This document shows, piece after piece, positions 1 to 11,935 of a stretch of 64,000 bases of DNA; within the stretch, counting starts at the first letter, position 1, and each line of letters opens with the position of its first letter. The stretch covers positions 12,397,001 through 12,461,000 of the forward strand of contig NC_086034.1 in assembly GCF_036323735.1 (NCBI RefSeq), read 5' to 3'. The notes beneath the pieces were generated by a model. That model was not told the origin of the DNA. It did no database searches and saw only the letters and a list, made by a program, of their open reading frames with translations. The translations under genes and the position numbers were made by a program. Source of the DNA: Rattus norvegicus. Its lineage: Eukaryota > Chordata > Mammalia > Rodentia > Muridae.

Positions 1-417
1 TTTTCTTCAAGAGCCTGGTATTTGGACTAGGAAGAAAAGAATTGAGCCACCATGAGGGAATGAGAGACACGGAGTCACTACATGAATGTAAAGACAACCA
101 TGTCTCTCCAGTGCTTTCATGTCTCCTGACTGAGATAGAAAAAAAAATCACAGCAAAAAGTGAATTTTCAGATGGAATCAACAAGTTTCTGTTGGTGCCT
201 CTTGAGAATCGAATATAAAATGTGAGGCTCTGGACACACTGGAAATGGACAATTGCTATTCCAATCTCCAAAGAGCAGAGTTCTGACAACCACAGAAAGT
301 GTACTGTCATAAAAAGAAATATAGGAAGGAATCCAGGAAGATGAATAATGCTTAAGAATAAAGGATAAATTAGTGTCCAGGACAAGAATATGACAGACTA
401 TATAGTTCAAAAATGTT
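1..417. other. Unassigned AT-rich sequence
   Basis: I see no gene, RNA or repeat I can name here. The only open frame (168-431, minus) has no recognisable domain and an ordinary composition for chance translation of AT-rich DNA. Confidence 0.5.
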
Positions 418-560
418 TGCATGTGTGCCATATGTCAGATACCATTCTAGGCATCTTTTATATACATAATCTGATTTAATTTCCCAATAGCAAGAAATAT
501 AATTCTGTCCACATTTTTATAGACAGGGAAACTGGCATGTACAAAGATGGATTAAAGAAT
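418..560 (-). repeat. MIR-type SINE fragment
   Basis: Read on the minus strand, this resembles the conserved MIR core. It has a stretch like the dinner-plain 'cctcagtttccc...tctgt' region around 517-535 and, further along, the 'ttaaatcagatt' and 'tgcctagaat' parts near 440-480. MIR is an ancient tRNA-derived SINE shared by mammals. Divergence is high and no target-site duplication is visible, as expected for its age. Confidence 0.6.
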
Positions 561-1384
561 GCAGATCCTCTGGTTTATTTTAGAGATAAAATTATATATT
601 TAGGGTTCTGCCTTTGGAGGATGAACATTAGGCATTCTGGAGAAATAGAAACATCTCAGACCCCAGAAGAAGTCAAGATGAAGAGACCAGAAAGGAAATT
701 ACTCTCCTGTCCAAGATAACTTGGTAGCCAGAAAAAATTCTATGAGGAAAATTCTGGGGCAGATTATACCAGTGACTTATTTTGTTATTATTTAAATAGG
801 AAGCATCGCCCAGAGTCTCATGTCTTAAAGTCTAAGTGTCTGGTTGGTGCCGCTGTTTGGGGATGCTGTGGAAATATCAGGTAGTATGGAGTAGGATTGG
901 GCTAAGGGACGTGGGTGTTAAGGGGTATCTTCTTTCTGCTCCTGTCCAGTCTCCCTTGGTTGTGACTTTTTCTGTGGTTGTGATAATAAAACAAGACAAA
1001 GTCAATGAAAGTGACTGTTTACCTGGGCTCATGCTTTGTGAGCACAGTCTATAATACAGGGCAGTGAAGGGAGTGGAACTTGAAGTTCATGGTCACATTG
1101 TGTCTGCAGGCAGGGAAAAGACAGCGATGAGCACTTGTTCCCAGCTTACTTCCTTCATTTTATACAGCCTGTGTCCCCATACCAGGGAATGCTAACCCGA
1201 TCAAAATAATCCACGGCACATGCAACCAGAGGCCCATTTACAGATCATAGTAATTAAGTCGATATTTGAGATTAATCATCACTCCTTCATCTGGTGTAAA
1301 CCTGGCAAACATATTACAAGGTAACTTCTAACGGTTGGCCCAAAAGCTCATGCTCGTTTTATAATGCAAAATACAATCCAACTT
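561..1384. other. Unassigned sequence, no gene recognised
   Basis: Mixed composition with a few short open frames (for example 836-1054, plus) that show no motif, signal peptide or splice context I can defend. I name no repeat here. Confidence 0.45.
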
Positions 1385-1795
1385 GAAAAGTCCCCATACT
1401 AACTTGACACAAGCTAGAATCAACCGGGAGGAAGGAACCGCAACGGAAAAGAAAAAAAAAAGGCCTCCATAATATCCAGCTGCAAGGCATGTTCTTAATT
1501 AGTGATCAATAGAGGATTCAACCTTTTGTGGCTAGTGCCATGCCTAGGCTGGTGGTCCTGGGTTCTATAAAAAAGCAGGCTGAACAAATTATGTGAAGCA
1601 AGCCAATAAGCAACACCCCTCCATGGCCTCTGCATCGGCCCCTGCTGCCATGTTTCTGCCTGGCATTCCGGTCCTGAATTAACACAAAGATGAATAGTGC
1701 TATGGAAATGTAAGCTGAATAAACATTCTTCCCCAACATGCTTTATGGTCATGGTGTTTCCTCACCTCAATAGGAACTCTAATCGTCTTTGGCAA
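1385..1795 (+). mobile_element. MT-like (ERVL-MaLR-type) solo LTR
   Basis: The segment matches a common rodent LTR-like repeat. It opens with a 'taacttgacacaagctaga' region near 1400. It then carries the 'ggtggtcctgggttctata' block near 1550, a polyadenylation-type 'gaataaac' near 1719 and an end similar to 'catggtgtttcctcac'. The AATAAA near the 3' end fits an LTR R region. No internal retroviral genes flank it, so it is a solo LTR or fragment. The frames of about 73-85 aa on the opposite strand are shadows of this repeat. The family name is from memory. Confidence 0.6.
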
Positions 1796-2120
1796 TTCTG
1801 ATACTGCTATAGAAATCCATGGCCCAAGTCTTATAGAAGACTGATGGCAATCTACCAACGCCCAGCTTCTTGAAGCTCAGACACCTTCTTGAACACTCTC
1901 CTGTCTTAACTTTAGTCTTACAAGGCAAAATAAGTTACATTTTCCCAAAATAAGATTCCACAAAGTAAGTACTCATTCAAAAAGGGAAGAAGGGAACATA
2001 GCAATGAATGATCAGAGTAGAGGAAGAATCAGATTCAGGAGAGACACTAAATCTTGCCGCACTGTGTCTGGCAATTAGGGCTCCTGATGCAATCACCTGG
2101 GCTTCAGAGGGCTTGGTTAA

Positions 2121-2425
2121 TGTCTTAGGGATTTACTGCTATGAACAGACACCATGACCAAAGCAACTCTTATAAGGACAACATTTAATTAAGTCTGGCT
2201 TACAGGTTCAGAGCTTCAGTCCATAATCATCAAGGCAGGAACACATTCAGGCAGTTATGGTGCGGGGAGGAGGTGAGAATTCTATATCTTTATTTGAAGG
2301 CTGCTAGCAGAATACTGACTTCCAGGCAGCTAGTATGGGGGTCTGGAAGCCCATCCCACAGTGGTACACCTACTCCAACAAGGCCACATACTCTAATAGT
2401 GTCACTGGGCATATACAAACCATCA
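2121..2425 (-). mobile_element. MT-like solo LTR, reverse orientation
   Basis: It begins 'tgtcttagggatttactgct' and ends '...acaaaccatca'. On the minus strand this reads TG... to ...aagaca, the TG/CA ends of a MaLR LTR. It holds the 'ggcttacaggttcagag' block (minus-strand 'ctctgaacctgtaagcc') followed by the downstream promoter-distal part. Sister copies lie at 40378-40698 and 52043-52290. The flanking 5-mers (gttaa and cagct) do not match, so the TSD has decayed or the ends are slightly misplaced. Confidence 0.65.
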
Positions 2426-3119
2426 CAGCTAGCCACACCTCTCCAGGTCTGCTACCTGAAGAACTATGTTAGACTCTTTTAGCTCTCTTTTAGAGTAGCT
2501 CCACTGAAGACTGTAGCTTTCCTCAGGGAAATTAATTTGCCTCTTCACAAGCTTGGCCCTACAATATCCTGGTTTTCACTTTTACTGAAACTTCACCTTT
2601 CAGACAATGGCCTCTCCTAGCTTCGTTGCAGTAAGCTTAACCTTGTCACACATTGCCTGGCTTTAGCTGCTCTCTGAAAATATGGAGCAAGGAGCCATCA
2701 CCACCTAATCTTTCAACTTCTGCTCCTGTAAAACAAGTGACACCTTAATAACGCTACCAAATTTGGCTGCAAGTGCACAATGTAGACTCCTGGCTTGTGC
2801 TACTGCCCTATTAGCTTCTGTGTGCTGATCCTGAGGAGAGGCATCTCTAGGAAACTCTCTTCCGGAAGCAGGAAATCATTTCAGTTTCAAATTCAGTTTA
2901 AATTGTCTTCCTTCGCTAATTTTCCTCTTCACAAGACAGAAGCTTTTGATGGGTGGGTTTTCACCATCGAACTCCATTCCTATTGTCTCGTGCAGCACAG
3001 GAGGTCTCTTTTCAATGATGGTGAACTCCTTAATAATTATAGAAGCTTTCTAAGGACACCCACAGAGAAATACATTGATATATAAGTAAATATACATATC
3101 CATATGTATATAAATAGTT
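2426..3119. other. Unassigned, possibly repeat-derived
   Basis: No gene seen. The text around 2520-2830 has the feel of a rodent LTR or dispersed repeat, but I cannot name a family. The 96-aa plus-strand frame (2795-3085) has no recognisable domain. Confidence 0.35.
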
Positions 3120-3206
3120 GATGATAATAGATAATAGACAAATGATAGATGATAGATGAATGGATATGGATAGATGGATGGATGGATAGATAGATATAGA
3201 TAGATA

Positions 3207-3252
<46 letters not shown>
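3120..3252. repeat. (GATA)n/(GATG)n microsatellite
   Basis: An imperfect GATA/GATG tract (3120-3205) runs into about twelve pure GATA units (3206-3252). The minus-strand frame across it translates to serine-isoleucine-tyrosine-leucine repeats and is not a gene. Confidence 0.95.
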
Positions 3253-3255
<3 letters not shown>

Positions 3256-4416
3256 TTCTCTGCATATTAGTATATAGGTATATACAGATAATCTACTGCT
3301 ACAGATTCCTAAAACAATATTATCAATCTTTATAAAACTAGTTTTTAGTGATTATGCTAACCTATTGTAATTGGCAAATTAGTGCTCAAAATGTCTAGAT
3401 TAGAAAAATATGCATTGCTATGATAGGTATTTCTTTTCAAACATGAGTCTGATAAATAATGGAGAATTTGATATGTACCTAGTACATGGGCAATATCTTT
3501 TCCCTCATTATCATCTACACATCTAGAAATTTTAGGAATCCTAAGGAAATTGAAAAATGCAGAATTGGTGGTGATATATTAATGTTTTTCTTCTACCTAA
3601 GAAGAATTTTAATGCCTTATATAAAAAATTATGGAATAAGGTGGAACTAACCTATGATTCTACATTCTGACTCAGGAGTTTATATACAATAATGTCTAAA
3701 TTCGGAGAAGATAGAGAGAACTTTGTTAGGATTATTCCATAATTTTATAAGTTTACAATATGAGAGTTTTAAATGGGACTGAAGATGATGGTGGACATTA
3801 TTATTGTAAAAAAATTAAAACTTCATCAAAAAAATGTAACCGAAAAGTAAGAATCCACCAGACATGGTATAGAGATAAAAATAACAGGTAAGGAAATGAA
3901 GATGAAATATATCATCACCCTGGGAGGAAGACACTGAGAGAGAATTTAGATAAGGCCTCTTTTCCCTCTTAAAATATCCATGACATTTTTTGTCAAAGGG
4001 TAAAAAATCTACATTAACACCCAAAATGCTTGACAAGAATTTTGAACATATTTTATATTCTGCAAAAAATGTAGATTCTGCATTACAAAATTAGAAAGAA
4101 TTAAGTTGGAACCAGCTGCCAACTGAGGCCCAGAACCCTACATCAGAAGGCACGTAGGGTCAAGAGATGATTTGGGGGCTAGTACACTGACCACACAGGT
4201 GTACAGAGCTGTCCCAGTAAGAAGCGCCACACTCTGTCAATTCATAATTTCTTTTTGTCTAAGATATTGAGGGGCAAATGTACCAGGAGACTTGTATCCC
4301 GAGACCAATGCTAAGGCCACAATAGCACTTTCCAAAAAGATGGTTGCCTTGACTCTCATCTCATATAGGAATAGCTTTTCCTTTGAGCTATGCTCCATAT
4401 TGGAAAATATTTAGAA
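3253..4416. other. Unassigned AT-rich sequence
   Basis: About 1.2 kb of AT-rich DNA with no repeat or gene that I recognise. The minus-strand frame at 3815-4036 shows no family signature. Confidence 0.45.
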
Positions 4417-4630
4417 GCGGCTCGAGAGATGGCTCAGTGGTTAAGAGTGCAGACAACTATGTTTGGTTCCCAGTACATATCACATGGCTTACAACAGCCC
4501 TTAACTCCAGCTCCAGAGAATATAATGCCTTCTTCTAGCTTCCATGTACACCCATAGCAAAGTACACATATACATACACTCACGTATGTACGTACACCTA
4601 AATTTAAAAAGAAATCATTTTAAAAAATAC
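4417..4630 (+). mobile_element. B2/B3-type SINE
   Basis: The head 'gagatggctcagtggttaag' (4425-4444) is the tRNA-derived A-box region typical of rodent B2/B3 elements. The 'ggttcccagtaca' block near 4464 is a degenerate B box. A body with CA/ATAC dinucleotides and an A-rich tail (about 4600-4628) follow. Transcription would be by RNA polymerase III, but divergence makes activity unlikely. Confidence 0.8.
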
Positions 4631-5369
4631 TTTGGAAGATAGAAATGATAAATTTCTTGTTTGGTATAGACTTTAATGTTTAAATCTCTGTGTAATATTA
4701 GCAATCATTTCTTTTTGCTTATGAGACAAATGGAAGCTATAAAAGTCTGAAGGCCCACACAGTATCACTCAGCTGTGGTGCAATGTGAGAAACAATGATG
4801 TGTCTTCTAGAGGCTCTTTTGTCTCTACAGTGTTGTCTTTGAAAGAATGTCACGTAACTGGTACCTTAAAGTCAGTAGACCTTTGAATCAACCTTCATTT
4901 GCTTAAGATTTTTCCATGTTGTTCTGCCTATCCTTTTTTTTTTTTACTACTGATGAATATTTTGCGTCAGAAATGTTCCCTAATTTCCCTAATTTTCCTA
5001 ATGTGCCTATTTCATGATTTGAGTTATTTTTGGTTTAAAGATTTAAAAGAGGTAAGAATCTTATCACACTCAAAACAAGATAAATTATATGTTTTATTCC
5101 TATGAAATATACTAATAGATCCAAAAATTTGCAAAAAGAAATAAATGGCAATCTTAAAATGTATAAACAAAATGAAAAATTATGGACTGTTTATTTGAGG
5201 GGAGGGGAAGGTGAAATTTCTTATTTTTGTTCTAGAATCTTCAGGTTTGTCATTAGATTACCAGTGTGAAACCACCTCCATTTTGTTATGTAGACACTGA
5301 GTGCTAAGAACTTGCCCTTAGAGTAGCTTTCTTTAAGTCACACAGTTTGGAAACACTTTGTTTTTGCTT
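4631..5369. other. Unassigned; weak ancient L1 resemblance
   Basis: No gene. Around 4890-4990 there is weak similarity to the antisense end of ancient mammalian L1 ORF2 ('tttttccatgttgttctg...tactgatgaatatttt'). It is too degraded to call firmly. Confidence 0.35.
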
Positions 5370-5611
5370 TTATTTCATTCTAAAAATTTTTAATATCTTT
5401 ATTAACTTCTTTCTGGGGCCAATTTTCATTCAGTTGTGAGTTGTTTGCTTTCCATGAGTTTGTTAGCTTTCTATTGTTTCTGTTATTCTTGATATCCAAC
5501 TTTAATTCATGGTGGTTAGATAAGATTATTGGAATATTTTAGTATCTGTTGGGACTTTTTTTGTATCTAAGTATGTGGTTGATTTTGGAGAAAGTTCCAT
5601 AAGGTGCTAGG

Positions 5612-5673
<62 letters not shown>

Positions 5674-5686
5674 TCATACACACACA

Positions 5687-5752
<66 letters not shown>

Positions 5753-5826
5753 GATGAAATATTCTGTAAATATCGGGTGAATCCATGTGGATTATGATGT
5801 CAATTATCTCCAGCTAATCTCACTTA
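5370..5826 (-). mobile_element. Older L1 ORF2 fragment (left part of a split element)
   Basis: On the minus strand this matches the L1 ORF2 segment just downstream of the endonuclease domain: plus-strand 'gttggttagataagatta', then 'gtggttgattttggagaaag', then 'ctgtaaatatc'. It is clearly more diverged than the L1 that follows. The next part of the same ORF2 reappears at about 11936, so the L1 at 5827-11926 landed inside this copy. A (CA)n(GA)n tract (5629-5746) sits where the L1 consensus has a short A/G-rich stretch. Confidence 0.8.
5629..5746. repeat. (CA)n(GA)n compound microsatellite
   Basis: CA dinucleotides run from 5629 to 5704 with a few interruptions near 5668-5678. They join a pure GA run from 5705 to 5746. 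The tract lies inside the older L1 fragment. Confidence 0.95.
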
Positions 5827-6552
5827 GTTTTTTTATATGAGAACATTTTTATTAGATATTAATTTATTTACATTTCAAATGTTGTACCCTTTCCAGGTTT
5901 CCTGTTCATAAGCCCCCTATGCCAACCACCCATCTTCTATGCCTCAACCACACCCCTTCCTGCCTCCCCGTCCTGACATTCCCCTGCACTGGGAAGTCCA
6001 GCCTTGGCAGGACCAAGAGCTTTCCTCACATTGGTGCCCAACAAGGCCATCCTCTGCTACATATGCAGCTGGAGCCATGGGTCTGTCCATGTGTACTCTT
6101 TGGGTAGTTGTTCAGTCCCTGAGAGCTCTGGTTGGTTGTTATTGTTGTTCTTATGGGGTTGCAAGCCCTTTTGGCTCCTTCAATCCTTTCTCTAACTCCT
6201 CCCATGGGGAACCCATTCTCAATTCAATGTTTTGCTGCTAGCATTCACTTCTGTATTTGACATGCACTGACCAAGCCTCAGGACACAGGTATACCATAAT
6301 CCTGTCAGCATGCACTTCTTGGCTTCATCAATATTGTCTATGTTTGTTGGCTAAATATATATGGGCTGTATCCCAGGTGAGGCAGGCTCTGAATCTTCAC
6401 TCCTTCAGTCTCTGCTCCAAAATTTGTCTTCATATTTCCTCCTATGAATATTTTTATTCCCACTTTTAAGTAGGACTGAGGCACTTTGCTCATTCTTTTT
6501 CTTGAGCTTCATGTTATCTGTGAATTTATCTTCGGTAATCTGAGCTTTTGGG
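5827..6552 (-). other. L1 3' UTR
   Basis: This is the reverse of the rat L1 3' UTR. It includes the '...gaaatgtaaat' terminus (plus-strand 'atttacatttcaaatg' at 5867-5882) and the segment preceding it, ending at the ORF2 stop. The 100-aa and 62-aa plus-strand frames here are antisense shadows. Confidence 0.8.
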
Positions 6553-9500
6553 CTAATATCCACTTATCAGTGAGTGCATATCATGTGTGATTTTTTGTGA
6601 CTGGGTTACCACACTCAGGATGACATTTTCTAGTTCCATCCATTTGCCTATGAATTTAATGATCATTGTTTTTAATACTGAGTAGTACTTCATTGTGTAA
6701 ATACACCACATTTTCTGTATCCATCTGTTGAAGGACATCTGGGTTCTTTTTAGCTTCTGGCTATTATAAGGCTACTGTGAATATAGTGGAGCACCTTGTT
6801 CTATGTTGAAGCATCTTTTGCGTATATACCAAGGAGTAGTATAGCTGGATCCTCAGTTAGTTCTATGTCCAGTTTTCTGAGGAACTGCCAGACGGATTTC
6901 CAGAGTTATTGCACCAGCTTGCAATTTCACCAACAATGGAGGCGTGTTCTTCTTTCTCCACATCCTCACCAGCATCTGTTGTCACTTGAGTTTTTGAGCT
7001 TAGCCATTCTGACTGGTGTGAGGTAGAATCTCAGGGTTGTTTTAATTTGCATTTCCCTGACGACTAAGGATGTTGAACATTTCTTTAGGTACTCCTCTGC
7101 CATTTGATATTCCTCACCTGAGAATTTGTTGTTGAGATTAGTACCCCATTTTTAATAGGATTATGTGGCTCTTTGGAGTCTAACTTCTTGAGTTCTTCAT
7201 ATATTTTGGATATTAGTGCTCTATCAGATGTAAGATTGGTAAAGATCTTTCCCCAATGTGTTGTTTGCCATTTAGTCCTAATGATAATGTCCTTTGCCTT
7301 ACAGAGTTTGCAATTTTATGAGGTACCATTTCTTGATTCTTGATCTTAGAGGATAAGTCATCGGTGTTCTGTTCAGGAAAATTTCCCCAGTGCCCATGTG
7401 TTCGAGGCTCTTCTCCACTTCTTCTTCTATTAATTTGAGTGTATCTGGTTTGATATGGAGGTCCTTTATCAACTTGTACTTGAGCTTTGTACAGGGCAAT
7501 GAGAATGGATCAAACTGCAGTCTTCTACATGCTGACCTCCAGTTGAACTAGCACCATCTGCTGAAAAAAAACTAATGTTTTTCCACTGGCTGGTTTTAGC
7601 TCCTTTGTCAAAGATTAAGTGACCATAGGTGTGTGGGTTCATTTCTGGGTCTTCAATTATATTCCTCTCATCTACCTGCCTTTCTCTGTGCCAATACCAT
7701 ACAATTATTATCACTATTGCTCTGTAAAACAGCTTGAGGTCAGAGATAGTGATTCTCCCAGAAGATTTTTTATTGTTGAGGAGTTTTCACTATCCTGGGT
7801 TTTTTGTTATTCCACATGAATTTGCAAATTGCTCTGTCTAACTCTACGAAGAATTGAGTTGGAATTTTGATGGGGATTGCATTGAATCTGTAGATTGCTT
7901 TGGGCAAGATGGCTATTTTTACTACATTAATCCTGTCAATCCATGAGCATGGGAGATCTTTCCATCTTCCTCAGTTTCTTTCTTCAGAGACATGAAGTTC
8001 TTGTCATACAGATCGTTCACTTGCTTGGTTAGAGTAACACCGAGGTATTTCATGTTATTTGTGACAATTTTGAAGGGTATCAGTTCCCTAATTTCTTTCT
8101 CAGTCTGTTATCTTATGAGTAGAGGAAGATTACTGATTTGTTTGAGTTAATTTTATATCCAGCAACTTTACTGAAATGGTTTATCAGGCTTAGTAGTTAC
8201 CTGGTGAAATTTATGGGGTCACTTAAGTATACTATCATATCATCTGCAAATAGTGATATTTTGACTTCTTCCTTTCCAATTTGTATCCCTTTGACCTCCT
8301 TTTGTTGTCTGATTGCTCTGATTAGGACTTTAAGTACTTTACTGAATAAGAATGGGGAGAGAGGGCAGCCTTGTCTATCCCTTATTTTAGTGGGATTGCT
8401 TCAAGCTTCTCTCCATTTAGTTTGATGTTGGCTACTGATCTGCTGTATATTGCATTTACTATGTTTATGTATGAGCCTTGAATTCCTGATCTTTCCAAGA
8501 CTTTTAAAATTAAGGGGAGTTGAATTTTGTCAATTGCTTTCTCAGCAACTAATGAGATGAAAAAGTGTTTTGTTTTTATTTTGAGTTTGTTTATATAGTG
8601 GATTACATTGATGGTTTTCCATATATTAAACCATCCCTGCATCCCTGGGATGAAGCTTACTTGATCAGGATAGATGGTTGTTTTAATGTGTTCTTGGATT
8701 CATTTGTGAGAATATTATTGAGTATTTTTGCATCAATATTCATAAGGTAAATTGGTCTGAAGTTCTCTTTCTTTGTTGGGTCTTTGTGTGACTTAGGTAT
8801 AAGCATAATTATGGCTTCATAGAAGGAGTTGGGTAGTGTTCCTTCTATTTCTATTTTGTGGAATAGTTTGTACAGTATTGGTATTAGGTCTTCTATGAAT
8901 GTCTGATTGAATTCTGCAATAAACTGATCTGGTCCTGGGCTTTTTTTTTTGCAAGACCTTTAATAACTGCTTCTATTTCTTTAGAAGTTATGGGACTGCT
9001 TAGATTGTTTGTTTGATCCTTATTTAACTGGCACCTGCTATGTCTCTATAAAATTGTCTATTTCATCCAGAATTTCCAATTTGTTGAATATTGGCTTCTG
9101 TAGTAGGATCTGATGATTTTTTGGATTTCCTTAGACTCTGTTGTTGTCTCCCTTTTCATTTCTGATTTTGTAATTTGGATATATTCTCTGAGGCCTCTGG
9201 TTAGTCTTGCTAAGGGTTTATGTATCTTGTTGACTTTCTCAAAGAACCAGCTCCTGGTTTTGGTCATTCTTTGTGTAATTCTTTTTGTTTCTACTTGTTT
9301 GATTTCAGCACTGAGTTTAACTACTTCCTGCCATCTTCTCCTCTTGGGTGTATTTGCTTCTTTTTGTTCTAGAGCTTTTAGGTGTCCTGTCAATCTGCTA
9401 GTGTATGTTCTCTCCAGTTTCTTTTTGGAGGCATTCAGAGCTATGAGTTTCCTCTTAGCACTACTTTTATTGTGTCCCATAAATTTGTGTGTGCCTCACT

Positions 9501-10327
9501 GTCATTAAATTCTAAAATGTGTTTACTTTCTTTCTTTATTTCTTCCTTGACCAAGTTATCATTGAGTAGAGCGTTGTTCAACTTTCATGTATATGTGGGC
9601 TTTCTGTCATTTTTGTTGTTATTGAAGACCAGCCTCAGTCCATAGTGATCTGATAGGACGCATGGGATTATTTCAATCTTCTGGTATCTGTTGAGGCCTG
9701 TTTTGTGACTGATTACATGGTCAATTTTGGAAAAGGCGCCAGGAGGTGCTGAGAAGAAGTTATATTCTTATGTTTTAGGATTAAATGTTCTATAAATATC
9801 TGTTAAAACCACTTGGTTCATGACTTCTGTTCTGTGTCTCTGTTTGGTTTCTCTTTCCATGATCTGTCCATTGATGAGAGTGGAGGTTTGAAATCTCCCA
9901 CTATTATTGTGTGAGGTGCAATGTGTACTTTGAGCTTTAGTAGGGTTTCTTTTATGAATGTAGCTGCCCTTGTATTTGGAGCATATTCAGGACTGAGAGT
10001 TGATCCTGGTGGATTTTTCCTTTGATGAATATGAAGTGTCCTTCTTAATCATTTTTTGATAACATTTGTTTGAAAGTCTGTTTTATTCGACATTAGAATG
10101 GCTACTCCAGCTTGTTTCTTTGGACCATTTGCTTGCAAAGTTGTTTTCCAGCCTTTCACTCTGAGGTAGTGCCTGCCTTTACCACTAGGTTGTGTTTCCT
10201 GTATGCAGCAAAATACTGGTTAACTGTTAGTATCTCTTAGTCTATGTCTTTTTATTGGGGAATTGTATCCATTGATGTTAAGAGATATTAAGGAATAGTG
10301 ATTGTGTTTTCCTGTTATTTTTGACAT
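6553..10327 (-). pseudogene. L1 ORF2 (endonuclease/reverse transcriptase), degenerate
   Basis: ORF2 encodes an apurinic-type endonuclease, a reverse transcriptase and a C-terminal cysteine-rich region that drive target-primed reverse transcription. The likely start codon is at 10325-10327, followed by the expected 'SKITG' opening and 'LNING' motif. The end 'HSLISGY' precedes the TAG at 6553-6555. The catalytic FADD codons of the RT survive at 8239-8250. The length, about 3.77 kb, is normal. The frame is broken repeatedly, including in the endonuclease near 10210. The best surviving pieces are a 140-aa segment (9058-9480) with a lysine-rich linker and an 86-aa palm piece (8382-8642). It is a dead copy. 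Confidence 0.85.
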
Positions 10328-10382
10328 TAGAGGTGGAATTATGTTCGTGTGTCTCTCTTCTTTTGGATTTGTTGCAAGGAGA

Positions 10383-11455
10383 TTACTGTCTTGCTTTTTC
10401 TAGGGTATAGTTTCCCCGCTTGTGTTGGAGTTTTCCATCTATTATCCTTTGTTGGGCTTTATTTGTAGAAAGATATTGTGTAAATTTGGTTTTTTCATGG
10501 AATATCTTGGTTTCTCCATCTATGTTAATTGAGAGTTTTGCTGGACATAGTAGCCTGGGTTGGCATTTGTCTTATGGTATGACATCTGCCCAGAATCTTC
10601 TGGCTTTCATAATCTCTAATGAGAAGTCTGGTATAATTCTAATAGGTCTGCATTTATATGCTATTGACTTTTTCCCTTACTGCATGTAATATTCTTTCTT
10701 TGTTTTGTGCATTTGGTGTTTTGACTATTATGTGATGGGAGAAATGTCTTTTCTAGTCCAATCTATTTGGAGTTCTGTAGGCTTCTTGTATGTTTATGGT
10801 CGTCTCTTTCTTTAGGTTAGGAAAGTTTTCTTCTATAATTTTGTTGAAGATATTTACTGGCCCTTAAAGTTGGGAGTCTTTGCTCTCTTCTATACTTATT
10901 AATCTTAGCTTTGATCTCTCATTGTTTCCTGGGTGTTTTGGATTAGGAGCTTTTGGCATTTTGCAATTTCTTTGATTGTGTCAACATTTTCTATAATATA
11001 TTCTGCCCCTAAGATTCTCTCTTCTATTTCTTATATTCTGTTAGTGATGATTGTTTCTGTGACTCCTGATCTCTTTCCTAGGTTTTCTATCTCCAGGGTT
11101 GTCTCCCTTTGTGATTTCTTTATTGTTTCTATTTCCATTTTTAAATCATGGATGGTTTGTTCAATTCCTTCTCCTGTTTGGTTGTGTTTTCCTGTAATTC
11201 TTTAAAGGATTTTGTGTTTCCTCTTTAAGGGCTTCTATTTGTTTACCTGTGTTGTCCTGTATTTCTTTAAGAGAGTTTATTTATGCCTGTCTTAAAGTCC
11301 TCTATCATCATCATGAGATGTGATTTTAAATCCAAACCTTGTTTTTCCCCTGTGTTGGGACATCCAATATTTGCTTTGGTGGGAGAACTGGGGTCTGATG
11401 ATTCCAAGTAGTCTTGGTTTCTGTTCCTTAGGTTACTGTGCTTGCCTCTAGCTTC
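10383..11455 (-). pseudogene. L1 ORF1 (RNA-binding chaperone), degenerate
   Basis: ORF1 of L1 makes a trimeric coiled-coil RNA chaperone. The C-terminal end is recognisable, with the stop at 10383-10385 preceded by a 'YTLEKAR'-like tail. A coiled-coil and RNA-binding region follows (10850-11330 on the plus strand). The start codon position near 11452 reads AAG-like instead of ATG. Several frameshifts break the frame, so no complete protein is possible. Confidence 0.75.
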
Positions 11456-11926
11456 CAGGTTGTCTCTGGTGTTAGCTCATCTTGCTGCCTCTGACAATGG
11501 CTTGAACCTCCTATAAGCATGTGTGTTATCACTCTGGTAGACCTGTTTTCTTACAGCAGCAGCTGGGTACAGACAGCTGTGGGAACAGTTCAGCTCTGAA
11601 CATGGACAGAAACCATAAGGGTCCTTTCCCAGACTCCTCCTGGGTTTGTGTGCCTTGAGGCCTGCAGGTGGGTCCCTCGGAGCAGAAGATTTGGTCTTAC
11701 CTCTGTTCTCAGGTGTGTCTGCACTCCTTGGCAACTGGCTTTCAGCTCTGGGCACTGGCAGAAACCAGAAGGGTCCTGTCCTTGACTGTTCCTAGCTTCC
11801 TGCACCCAGAGCCCACCAGGTAGGTTCCTCTTGGGCCAGAAATGGGAGCAGAAGTGGAGGTTTCCTCAGGACTGTCTGCATTTCTGAGAGTCCATCTCTC
11901 TCCCTCACAAAATTTAGCTACTTCGT
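11456..11926 (-). promoter_or_regulatory. L1 5' UTR with two imperfect internal units
   Basis: GC-richer than its surroundings. On the plus strand two related units of about 150 bp start at 11589 and 11741, each opening with a 'cagctctg...cagaaacca.aagggtcct' block. In intact rat L1 this region carries the internal RNA polymerase II promoter. The GC-rich frames of 71-92 aa here are not genes. Confidence 0.65.
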
Positions 11927-11935
11927 TTAGTTTTT

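Larger units (their letters stand above)
5827..11926 (-). mobile_element. Near full-length L1 (rat L1 type), minus strand
   Basis: About 6.1 kb in the order 3' end (left), ORF2, ORF1, 5' UTR (right). The poly-A appears as T-rich sequence at 5827-5850, followed by the reverse of the L1 3' end. ORF2 spans about 6553-10327 and ORF1 about 10383-11455. The rest, to about 11926, is 5' UTR. A candidate target-site duplication 'ttagttttt' lies at 5824-5832 and 11927-11935. The host is an older L1 on the same strand. Stops and frameshifts in both ORFs mean it cannot be autonomous. Confidence 0.85.

Noticed and set aside
3120..3252. CRISPR-like or regulatory tandem array
   Set aside because: It is a plain GATA microsatellite without spacers. 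The same applies to the other simple repeats in the window.
9058..9508. Overlapping 140-aa minus and 131-aa plus frames as two genes
   Set aside because: The minus frame is L1 ORF2 (lysine-rich linker before the reverse transcriptase). The plus frame is its hydrophobic antisense shadow.
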